This document shows positions 1 through 5,833 of a stretch of 5,833 bases of DNA, piece by piece. Source of the stretch: Candidatus Nitrosopumilus sp. (GTDB lineage: Archaea; Thermoproteota; Nitrososphaeria; Nitrososphaerales; Nitrosopumilaceae); the NCBI GenBank assembly GCA_029880665.1, contig JAOUNZ010000070.1, forward strand, positions 1 to 5,833. The letters are read 5' to 3'. Every line of letters starts with the position of its first letter. Position 1 is the stretch's first letter. Made by a program: the position numbers and the translations under genes. Under the pieces are notes generated by a model, which saw nothing but the letters and a program-made list of their open reading frames with translations, did not search any database and was not told where the DNA came from.

Positions 1-733
1 GTGCGGCCAGTGGTGCAAGTGTGGGTGCCTGAGTGGTTGTTACATAACCCCACACTCTGGATGATGGTGCACCTTTAGATATCAATACACGCTCATCAGA
101 TGAGCCTGATTCTGTAGGTAATGTACTGGTACCATCAGTGCCTTGTGATGCCATTAACTCCCAGTACGCAGCATCAGTGGCAAATGTGGATGAGTCAGAT
201 GTGTGATCGGTTATACATATGTATGTGGATCCTGATTCCTCCACTACATCATTCACATAAAAATTAGTATCTACTACCCAAGATCCTTGCCACGTAAAAG
301 CGGTACCGTCTGTGCCTTTCTGGGAAAGTTTTAGCCAATTAGTAGCATCATCTGCTGGCACTGTTGCGCCTGATGTGTGATCAGTAATACTTAAAAAAGA
401 CTCACCACCATTGGTTGCAACATCATTTACATTGTAATCAGTGCCGCTTGCTGACCATGCACCACGTAACACCCACACATTACTGCCGTTCAATGCACTG
501 ATTGCAGATATACACTCACCGGTCAATGCAGAGTAAGGCACCACCCCGGCATTAATTAATGTATCAGCCCTTTGGATCAAGTTTAGGTTTGTAGTAATTT
601 CACTGATCACTCTTTCGATATCATCAAACTCTGCATCTAGTTGTGCAGAGTCTTGTGTAACTCGACCACCTTTATTGGTGTTCTCATCATCAGTAAAATC
701 ACCTTGTCTTGCATAATCTGTTGGTGCTGTCAT
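1..733 (-). CDS. Phage tail fibre / receptor-binding protein with tandem CBM5/12-like repeats (3' end outside window)
   Basis: The frame opens at the ATG at 731-733 and reads 244 codons without a stop to the window edge. The N-terminus (MTAPTDYARQG, then LDAEFDDIERVISEI at 32-46 and NLIQRADTLINAGVVPY at 51-67) resembles the adaptor region by which podoviral fibres attach to the tail. It is followed by two tandem modules (about 85-144 and 146-202). Each has a G-x-W start, a Y-x-ND motif, the peptide TDHTS, a later Trp and a closing GTDGT, a pattern typical of chitin-binding type 3/CBM5-12-like modules in phage fibres. From 203 on the chain is Ser/Thr/Pro-rich and unassigned. The protein likely sits at the virion tip and binds surface glycans. 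It is translationally coupled to the gene before it. The adaptor and repeat reading is by pattern recognition; the ligand is unknown, and the C-terminal receptor-binding or chaperone region is not visible. Confidence 0.82.
   Translation of the reverse strand, partial: MTAPTDYARQGDFTDDENTNKGGRVTQDSAQLDAEFDDIERVISEITTNLNLIQRADTLINAGVVPYSALTGECISAISALNGSNVWVLRGAWSASGTDYNVNDVATNGGESFLSITDHTSGATVPADDATNWLKLSQKGTDGTAFTWQGSWVVDTNFYVNDVVEESGSTYICITDHTSDSSTFATDAAYWELMASQGTDGTSTLPTESGSSDERVLISKGAPSSRVWGYVTTTQAPTLAPLAA
128..298 (-). repeat. CBM5/12-like repeat 2 of the tail fibre
   Basis: Residues 146-202 of the fibre. Landmarks are W148, G150-x-W152, Y159, ND at 161-162, Y171-I-C173, TDHTS at 175-179, W191 and GTDGT at 198-202. 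This is the better copy of the carbohydrate-binding pattern. At DNA level both copies share the 11-mer GATCACACATC on the coding strand (198-208 and 372-382). Confidence 0.72.
302..481 (-). repeat. CBM5/12-like repeat 1 of the tail fibre
   Basis: Residues 85-144 of the fibre. Landmarks are W87, G91-x-W93, Y100, ND at 103-104, TDHTS at 117-121, W133 and GTDGT at 140-144. Aligned to repeat 2 at an offset of 58 residues after a one-residue indel near 101. Where repeat 2 has Tyr-Ile-Cys, this copy has Phe-Leu-Ser (113-115). Confidence 0.7.
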
Positions 734-3700
734 GGCTTACTCCCTAAATTCATGTTGTAAATTTTCACCGCTTCTTTCATGCCTTTCTTATTGGCATCAA
801 TCAGCTTTTGTTTTATGGCTGGCGTTAACCTCTTATCATTACGTATGCGCTTATTGTCCTTTCTGTACTCTGACAATATTTTAGCACCTGCCTCTGCCAC
901 TGGTTTTTCAAATGAGGTTAGATCATCAAGCCCATCCAGATAATCCATATCATAATCTAAAAACTTCCACGTGTTTTGCTCGGTCCTCATCTTGTCCAGT
1001 TTTTCATAAAACTCTGTCATGTGCCTTGTGCTGCTACGATGTGGATCAGACACAAACCTTTTAATGACTGGCATCTGGTACCAATGCCGTGATGGTAACT
1101 GCGCCTCATCAGCCAACCATGTAAACGGCTGCTCTGATGCCATTAACCCATACGTGGCCAATGTACCAAACAAACCACGGACAGAGTGATCCAGTTTGTA
1201 TGGTGACATACCAGTAGCCTCTCCCAGCTTACGTGAAAACATAGAGGTACCAGATCCATATTGGTACCGTGACTCTATATTTTCCATGCTCTCTGGCACA
1301 ATATTCCTCTCAGTAAAGGTGCTGTGGTTTGACCATAATTCAATCGGTAGTATTGCTACTGTAGGGGTCATTCTTAAACCGAAAACATCCTCTAATGTTG
1401 ATGTAAATCGTTTCATGGCTTTCCTGCCTGCATCATCAGCATCTTTTAATGAGTCCTCCACGTACTCAAAAAACGCCTCAAAGAATGATCCAAACACTGC
1501 ACCATACTCAAATGGTTTAGGGATCCTTACCGGGATAACATCATCCTTGTCAGTCCTGAGTCCAATATCAAAATGCCAATATGTATTTTTCTCCCAGTCC
1601 TCTATATCTTTGTACCACTCTTTATCACGGTTCTGCAGCCATAATAAAAGTGTAAGGGCAGTTAAGGCACTACCACGCGCTAATGTAAGAGCACCTTGAT
1701 CACCAAAAGTACGAGTCATTTTATACAGCCCCTGTTTTGCAGGGTTAAGGAATGGCGTGATCCTTTCCAGTATGCGAATAGTTTTTGATGCGCCATGCAT
1801 ACCAAAGTCCACGGATATCTCACGGCCCTCAAGTGTTGATAAGATCGCGTTATCCACATCCTCATCAAATGTGTTTTCCATGGCTTTCAATCTGGTACCA
1901 GACTCTGAGATAGTGCCTAATTTTCTCAACCACCGGCCCACGTTCAACGGATTTAATACAGTGCCCGGTCTAAACTTACCAATAGTCTCCAGTCTTTCAA
2001 GCGTGGCTTTTTCTTCTTTGGATCCACTATGCCAAAAATCAGCATTAGCACCACCCAATGCACGATACATTTTATAAGACTCTGATGTAGTGGCTGCCTG
2101 TTTCATTCCCTGCGCGGTTGATAGCACCGGGATCATGGTGTTGCCTTTCTTGGCCTGAACAAACCCAGAGAATGTATCACGCATAAAATTGGCAGCCATA
2201 AAGTCTGGTGATAACACGATCCCAGTCCTTAATGTGCCTGCCGGGATTGCTGCAATATCAGTAACCAAACCTAACTCCATGGGAGCAAATGCGTGTAATG
2301 ACTTCCAAAAATCCGCATTGTTTATTTTAATAGCAGCGTTTTTACCATCTACTTTTATAATAACAATCTTATTTTTCTCATCACCTATCGGCTTGTTCTG
2401 GAAATAAGTTTGCATGATCGCAATATCGCCAGCTGATGATGGATCAATCTTTACACCCTGCTCTGATAACCCCTCGATCACCCTGTCGCTTGATACCTTT
2501 AACATTTGCATAGGCATCTTAACTTTTTCTACCCATGCTTTACCGTCCTCATGCAATTCTGATAATTGGTATGCTTTTATAAGTACAGCATTACGGTTAA
2601 CCGCGTGAATTATATTGGCTGTGTTTTCCATGATGTTCAGAATAGGATCCTTAATATTCTGTTTACCACCTGTGAGCCTTTTGAATACTCCACCTTTACG
2701 CTTGCCGCCTACATCACCCTCATGCTCTGCCTCACGGAAAAATGGAACGTAATATGAATAGCGTTTTAATTGTTCTGCTGTTTCAGTAGATAAAAATCCA
2801 CCGTCCACTGCGTACTGCATCAGGCTGTCATTATATTTGTAAAGTTCTGATGCAGCCTTTGTAAAGGTTTCATTTTCAAAACCTAACCCCTCGGCAATAT
2901 CCTCATCATTAAATAGATTTTCCTTGCCAACCTCTTTCAATTCCTGCGCGTGTTTTGCAATAACGTAAGCCTTAAACTCATCAAACGTCTGGGTATCAAC
3001 CATTACAGGTTCAAGTATTGCCCTGAGTGATTTACCCCATTTCTTTTGGATACGGTCCTCCAGCTTATAAGGCACGGTACCCTCTGTGCCTTTACCGCCT
3101 AACCCGATCCAGTCCTCTATTACCGCAGAGTCACCAGATAAAAGCCTCCATGCAAAATATGGATTTTCAGATGCAGGCATATCAGGAGCCACGTTATCAA
3201 CCATGTTTCTCAATGGTAGGCCAGCATCCAGAATTTCATGCACAAACATTTCCTGTAATCTACGGTAAGTTTTTACAGGCTGCTTGAGTGCTTTCTTAAC
3301 ATCAGACAGTGGGCCGGTTTCCTTGCCAACCTTTTTCATTATCTTTGGTTTTCTCTTACGTTTAAACATTGGCTGGCCTTCCAATGCTGCATCACGCATT
3401 TGATCGGTCACATCAATGGAGTGCACCTTTGATCCGATCAGTTTTTTCATTTCATCATGGATATATTTACTAGCATCCTTGTGTGAGTCAAAAGGTATGG
3501 ATTCTCCAGTGAGTTCATTTTCTACTGAAACACTATCATCAAGATCTATAAGTGTAGAGAATGGGATCCCTTCAAGTCCGTTTTCTCTTAACTCTCCCAT
3601 GGTGAATGAGTTAACACCTTCCTCCTGTGTAGATATCTTTGTCTCACCAACTTTACCACCCCATTTTTTAATATACTTGTTAACGCTCTTGACAAGTTTG

Positions 3701-5833
3701 TTATCGTAAAAACCTTTCATACCGGATCCACCGATCTCCAAACCATCACCTTTTAATACTCTTGGATCGTTTTCTGGTGATAGATCTGTGTACTCAATGT
3801 TTCCATTTTCCATAACTCTTGTTGCGGTTTCTTTGTCTGGAAAAGATCCGTGTGCAGAGCCATTTTGATAATACACATACCAACCACTGCTCTCTTTTTT
3901 CCATGATTCCATAAATTCCTTTTCTCTTTGTTCGCCAATAACTGCATCCTTGTAAACGAGATCATACCGGTTTCCAATATTCTTACTCTGCACCACCTCT
4001 GCATCTGCTGTATTAAATACCTCTACGCCAAAACCTCTTTTTCTAATAAAAGCAGTATGGCTATCAGGATCGATCTCACCTTCACGATTGATAATTTTCT
4101 CGGCCATTTCTTTACCGACAAGCTCTATAAGATTATCCTTAGTTAAATTAGTTTTGCTAATGGTGTCCATCCCTTCTTTGGGGGCCACTCTGAGATCGTA
4201 AGTTCCATCACTATTTTTTTTGTGATTGATAGACTCTACTTGGGTGCTTAAGCTCCATCTTTCGTTTTGCTGTTTTCCGGTTGTCCATGCAATACGATCA
4301 AACCCGTTCTCTGTTGCGTAGCGGATCATGCGTTTCATGGCTGGCATGTGCCATGTTTGTTTAAATACGGTGTCTTGCACCTTTCCATCTTTGTTATAAG
4401 CGTACTTTGCGACTACTTCTAAATACTTGTTTATGTATTCAACCTCACCCGGCATAAAATCTGTTGTATCCCATGTCTCACTCCACGGCACACTATTCCT
4501 TTCATTGTGATGTTTTATTGTTTGTAACGCTTGGTATGATGAGTCAAAACCTAGATCGTTATACCTGCTTAAAATACGTTTTGATTCGTTATGTAATTTT
4601 TTCCTTTCTGCATTAGAAATTCCACCCTCATCATTTTTATAACCTCTAGATCTTCCTTCTTGATGCCAGTCAGATTGAATCTCCTCAATGAATAAAACGC
4701 TCTTACCTTCGTTATCGGTACGCTCATTAAACCGTACCCATACCTGAATATCTGCATCAGGGTAGTGAGCATCATGGCCGTAAAACTTATTGGCATCAGT
4801 GTTGCTGGGCTTCTTCTTTTCAATGATATATTGTTTTGCTGACTCCTGAGTAGAGTAATCTGACTTTAATATCTGATATACATTATCATCGGTTTTAAAA
4901 TACCAAAACCTTTCAGGCGATCTGTAACCACTGTGATCATCCAAACTATTTATTGGGATCACGTTATCCTCATTGTAAGGAGGCACCGCTTCCTTTGATG
5001 GTGTTATCAATAACAACTCTTTGTAATTTTCACTCTCACCACCAAGAACATACCTACCATGCTTAGGTGATTCTGTTGAAGCATAATCAGCTTCATCAAG
5101 ACTACCAACATCAATACCTAAGTATTCCAGCCTTTGTGCATGGGTGAGTTCATCTGCCAAACGTATTGATTTATTTTGTATTCTGTTTTCTGTAAAACCC
5201 ATTTCAGACTCGTAAATTTTATCGCCATTAATATCTTTTAGATATTCACCGTTCTCATCTTTAATCAAATAATAACCATCATCATCACGCTCAATATTAA
5301 AAGATTTCATTTTCTGTTTAACATATTGTCGTCTTGACCACTTCCTACCGTACTTAGGAGTTTCTAATATTTTTTCCTCGATCTTGATATCGTTCTGATC
5401 AATAAACTCAAGCACATCCTGTTTGGTTACTTTTCCATCCTGTTCATTTAACCAGTCTGCAATACCAACCCACTCCAGCTGCTCATTACTCAGTCCGGGT
5501 TTTGGTGATAGATCGCCTGTCTTTTTATGACGGTTAAATATCTGGGATATCCAGTCTCTGGGCAATAATGCTTTTGCATTAATGTTCTGCACGTGCTTTT
5601 TAAGGTTTGAGAAAAACACATCTTTTTTACGTTGTAACATTGTACTGTGTGCTACTTCACTCACAACATCCTGATCGGTTTGCGCCTTACTGGTTTTGCC
5701 TTTATCCACCACCTCACGCGCAGCCTTGGCCAGCATGGTGCGGATCTCCTGTTCGTTGACAGTATTGATCCATGATCCTTTGAAATTGTTTTTACGTAAC
5801 CACTGCTTAAACCAAACAATAAAGCGATCAAGT
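730..5833 (-). CDS. Giant phage polyvalent protein with C-terminal LPD38 domain (5' end outside window)
   Basis: This is a long phage protein, probably carried in the virion and injected with the genome. Residues are counted from the Met codon at 5734-5736, giving 1668 residues to the TGA at 730-732. The frame continues upstream without a stop for 32 more codons (5737-5832), reading LDRFIVWFKQW and later NEQEIRT just before the Met. This fits the family, so the real start is likely beyond the window. Domains seen: a short EWVGIADWL/KVTKQDVLEF element (88-111), the EEIQSDWHQ core (351-359) with FKQTWHMPAMKRMIRYATENGFDRIAW nearby (from 458, quoted only as landmarks W462, R472, W484), GMKGFYD (672-678), VHSIDVT...GQPMF (771-791), a helical region with YYVPFF (995-1000), then an LPD38-like end. 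One hydrophobic stretch (about 1355-1367) is short for a membrane helix. The general assignment is firm by recognition; the biochemical role is inferred, and no active site is identified. The next gene overlaps it by 4 bases. Confidence 0.9.
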   Translation of the reverse strand, partial: LDRFIVWFKQWLRKNNFKGSWINTVNEQEIRTMLAKAAREVVDKGKTSKAQTDQDVVSEVAHSTMLQRKKDVFFSNLKKHVQNINAKALLPRDWISQIFNRHKKTGDLSPKPGLSNEQLEWVGIADWLNEQDGKVTKQDVLEFIDQNDIKIEEKILETPKYGRKWSRRQYVKQKMKSFNIERDDDGYYLIKDENGEYLKDINGDKIYESEMGFTENRIQNKSIRLADELTHAQRLEYLGIDVGSLDEADYASTESPKHGRYVLGGESENYKELLLITPSKEAVPPYNEDNVIPINSLDDHSGYRSPERFWYFKTDDNVYQILKSDYSTQESAKQYIIEKKKPSNTDANKFYGHDAHYPDADIQVWVRFNERTDNEGKSVLFIEEIQSDWHQEGRSRGYKNDEGGISNAERKKLHNESKRILSRYNDLGFDSSYQALQTIKHHNERNSVPWSETWDTTDFMPGEVEYINKYLEVVAKYAYNKDGKVQDTVFKQTWHMPAMKRMIRYATENGFDRIAWTTGKQQNERWSLSTQVESINHKKNSDGTYDLRVAPKEGMDTISKTNLTKDNLIELVGKEMAEKIINREGEIDPDSHTAFIRKRGFGVEVFNTADAEVVQSKNIGNRYDLVYKDAVIGEQREKEFMESWKKESSGWYVYYQNGSAHGSFPDKETATRVMENGNIEYTDLSPENDPRVLKGDGLEIGGSGMKGFYDNKLVKSVNKYIKKWGGKVGETKISTQEEGVNSFTMGELRENGLEGIPFSTLIDLDDSVSVENELTGESIPFDSHKDASKYIHDEMKKLIGSKVHSIDVTDQMRDAALEGQPMFKRKRKPKIMKKVGKETGPLSDVKKALKQPVKTYRRLQEMFVHEILDAGLPLRNMVDNVAPDMPASENPYFAWRLLSGDSAVIEDWIGLGGKGTEGTVPYKLEDRIQKKWGKSLRAILEPVMVDTQTFDEFKAYVIAKHAQELKEVGKENLFNDEDIAEGLGFENETFTKAASELYKYNDSLMQYAVDGGFLSTETAEQLKRYSYYVPFFREAEHEGDVGGKRKGGVFKRLTGGKQNIKDPILNIMENTANIIHAVNRNAVLIKAYQLSELHEDGKAWVEKVKMPMQMLKVSSDRVIEGLSEQGVKIDPSSAGDIAIMQTYFQNKPIGDEKNKIVIIKVDGKNAAIKINNADFWKSLHAFAPMELGLVTDIAAIPAGTLRTGIVLSPDFMAANFMRDTFSGFVQAKKGNTMIPVLSTAQGMKQAATTSESYKMYRALGGANADFWHSGSKEEKATLERLETIGKFRPGTVLNPLNVGRWLRKLGTISESGTRLKAMENTFDEDVDNAILSTLEGREISVDFGMHGASKTIRILERITPFLNPAKQGLYKMTRTFGDQGALTLARGSALTALTLLLWLQNRDKEWYKDIEDWEKNTYWHFDIGLRTDKDDVIPVRIPKPFEYGAVFGSFFEAFFEYVEDSLKDADDAGRKAMKRFTSTLEDVFGLRMTPTVAILPIELWSNHSTFTERNIVPESMENIESRYQYGSGTSMFSRKLGEATGMSPYKLDHSVRGLFGTLATYGLMASEQPFTWLADEAQLPSRHWYQMPVIKRFVSDPHRSSTRHMTEFYEKLDKMRTEQNTWKFLDYDMDYLDGLDDLTSFEKPVAEAGAKILSEYRKDNKRIRNDKRLTPAIKQKLIDANKKGMKEAVKIYNMNLGSKP
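740..745 (-). promoter_or_regulatory. Ribosome binding site of the tail fibre gene
   Basis: On the minus strand the sequence reads AGGGAG, six bases before the ATG at 731-733. It lies within the last codons of the large gene, whose TGA overlaps the ATG as ATGA. The strong site plus overlap fixes the fibre start and suggests termination-reinitiation coupling between the two genes. Confidence 0.85.
1297..1914 (-). other. LPD38-like domain of the large protein
   Basis: Residues about 1275-1480. The characteristic order is present: TISESGTRLKAMENTF (1275-1290), FLNPAKQGLYKM (1329-1340), the hydrophobic SALTALTLLLWLQNRD (1356-1371), DWEKNTYWHF (1380-1389), VRIPKPFEYGAVFGSFFEA (1403-1421) and a TP-x-x-x-LPIELWSN stretch (1457-1470). 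I recognise this as large polyvalent protein-associated domain 38, usually at or near the C-terminus of such proteins. The tail beyond it (ATGMSPYKLDHSVRGLFGTL, 1507-1526) is also family-like. The domain's function is not established; it may help packaging or delivery. Confidence 0.72.
1915..3366 (-). other. Helical linker region of the large protein between the N-terminal module and LPD38
   Basis: Residues about 791-1274. It opens with a basic segment (FKRKRKPKIMKKVGKE, 791-806), then a largely helical stretch. Landmarks are WRLLSGDSAVIEDWIGLG (863-880), LKRYSYYVPFFREAEHEG (990-1007), DPILNIMENTANIIHAVNRNA (1030-1050, landmarks N1034, N1048) and a segment with SPDFMAANFMRDTFSGF (1176-1192). 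These resemble the YVPF...RN...LSP-F...N-RD pattern I associate with the segment preceding LPD38 in related phage proteins. No enzyme signature is seen. Confidence 0.6.
3439..3528 (-). repeat. Weak copy 3 of the short strand-turn-helix module
   Basis: Residues 737-766 read SVENELTGESIPFDSHKDASKY followed by a helix ending KKL (landmarks G744, F749, A755). The F-D-S-H-K-D-A segment parallels the F-x-D-K-E-x-A of copy 2, but the leading aromatic strand is not evident. Confidence 0.3.
3802..3888 (-). repeat. Copy 2 of the short strand-turn-helix module
   Basis: Residues 617-645 read SGWYVYYQNGSAHGSF then PDKETATRVMENG. The aromatic strand, N-G turn, F before an acidic D-K-E-x-A helix start match copy 1 in order and length. 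Divergence is high, so homology is inferred from pattern only. Confidence 0.45.
4810..4908 (-). repeat. Copy 1 of a short 'aromatic-strand / dG / f-s-t-x-x-A' module in the large protein
   Basis: Residues 277-309 read FWYFKTDDNVYQILK, then SDYSTQESAKQYI. The shape is an aromatic beta-strand, a turn, a second strand, and an S/T-x-x-x-A helix start with a following helix. The same shape recurs at 3802-3888 and, more weakly, at 3439-3528. Confidence 0.45.
5206..5286 (-). repeat. Short Asp/Gly-Tyr protein repeat inside the large gene
   Basis: Residues 151-177 contain three short units built on Asp-x-Asn/Asp-Gly followed by Tyr-Leu or Lys-Ile: DDDGYYL, DENGEYL and DINGDKI. Units are spaced 8-9 residues apart, as in stacked beta-hairpins. 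The acidic turns might bind a metal ion, but they do not form a clean EF-hand or RTX pattern. Confidence 0.5.
5746..5750 (-). promoter_or_regulatory. Possible internal ribosome binding site before the Met at 5736
   Basis: The minus strand has AGGAG nine bases upstream of the ATG at 5734-5736, an acceptable spacing. Two readings are possible: a true start here, or a chance match within a longer coding frame, since Gln-Glu-Ile codons (CAG GAG ATC) produce it. I favour the second, because the 32 upstream codons are open and family-like. An internal start giving a shorter second product remains possible. Confidence 0.35.

Larger units (their letters stand above)
3367..5487 (-). other. N-terminal polyvalent module (EEIQSDWHQ-type) of the large protein
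   Basis: Residues about 84-790 contain landmarks I recognise from many phage and prophage giant proteins, in the usual order. These are EWVGIADWL with KVTKQDVLEF (88-111), YVLGGESENYKELLL (229-243), VRFNERTD (334-341), FIEEIQSDWHQEGR (349-362), W462 to W484 with TTGKQQNERW (485-494), GMKGFYD (672-678), KKWGGKVGETKI (690-701) and VHSIDVTDQMRDAALEGQPMF (771-791, landmarks V771, D775, Q789). The conserved acidic and Trp residues (E351, E352, D356, W357) could be functional, but no reaction is established to my knowledge. Compared with what I remember of the family, 120-225 looks expanded. Confidence 0.75.

Noticed and set aside
372..382. Repeated 11-mer (also at 198-208) as a possible attachment or recombination site
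   Set aside because: It encodes the shared Asp-His-Thr-Ser peptide of the two fibre repeats, which explains it without invoking a site.
1196..1699. Plus-strand open frame of 167 codons
   Set aside because: It lies wholly antisense to the LPD38-like region, whose protein is clearly family-like. The plus-strand translation is low in complexity, has no recognisable motif, and has no convincing ribosome binding site that I can see.
1757..2757. Cluster of short plus-strand frames (64-106 codons)
   Set aside because: All are antisense to the large gene in the same register, as expected from its codon bias. None has a recognisable protein or a gene-like arrangement.
3027..4146. Short frames on both strands, including minus-strand 3753-4004 and plus-strand 3416-3709
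   Set aside because: They overlap the large gene in other frames, and their translations show no family resemblance.
4214..4221. T8 tract on the plus strand as a possible terminator
   Set aside because: I see no GC-rich stem before it, and it lies inside an open coding frame.
4569..4823. Minus-strand 84-codon frame overlapping the EEIQSDWHQ region
   Set aside because: It is an alternative frame of the same strand inside the most conserved part of the large protein; there is no separate signal for a nested gene.

Overview
The window reads as a piece of a tailed bacteriophage or prophage genome, most likely from the virion-structure region of a podovirus-like element. Both supportable genes lie on the minus strand and both run off an edge of the window, so neither is complete. 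Base composition is moderate (low 40s percent GC by eye). Nothing in the sequence fixes the host; a Gram-negative bacterium is plausible from the style of the proteins but is not shown.

Positions 730-5833 hold one very long reading frame. From the methionine at 5736 it encodes 1668 residues, but the frame stays open for another 32 codons to the window edge. Those codons look like normal protein, so the true start is probably outside the window. The protein has the layout of the giant phage 'polyvalent' proteins. Its N-terminal half is the conserved EEIQSDWHQ-type module. Its C-terminal half is long, mostly helical, and ends in a region I recognise as the large polyvalent protein-associated domain LPD38. 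Proteins of this kind are thought to be packaged in the virion and injected with the DNA, often carrying anti-host or anti-restriction domains. No catalytic domain can be identified with confidence in the visible part.

Positions 1-733 hold the start of a second gene, 244 codons and still open at the edge. It is coupled to the first by an ATGA stop/start overlap and has a strong ribosome binding site inside the end of the upstream gene. Its N-terminus resembles the virion-attachment region of podoviral tail fibres. It is followed by two tandem copies of a roughly 58-residue module of the CBM5/12 (chitin-binding type 3)-like kind, suggesting a host-surface carbohydrate-binding fibre.

Together the two genes form one co-directional late-gene segment, an injected internal or effector protein followed by the receptor-binding fibre. 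There is no promoter, terminator, RNA gene, CRISPR array or insertion sequence that I can support. The plus-strand open frames are antisense shadows of the large gene. By hand count, the palindromes GATC, GGATCC and GGTACC are clearly more frequent than base composition predicts, the opposite of the restriction-site avoidance seen in many phages.
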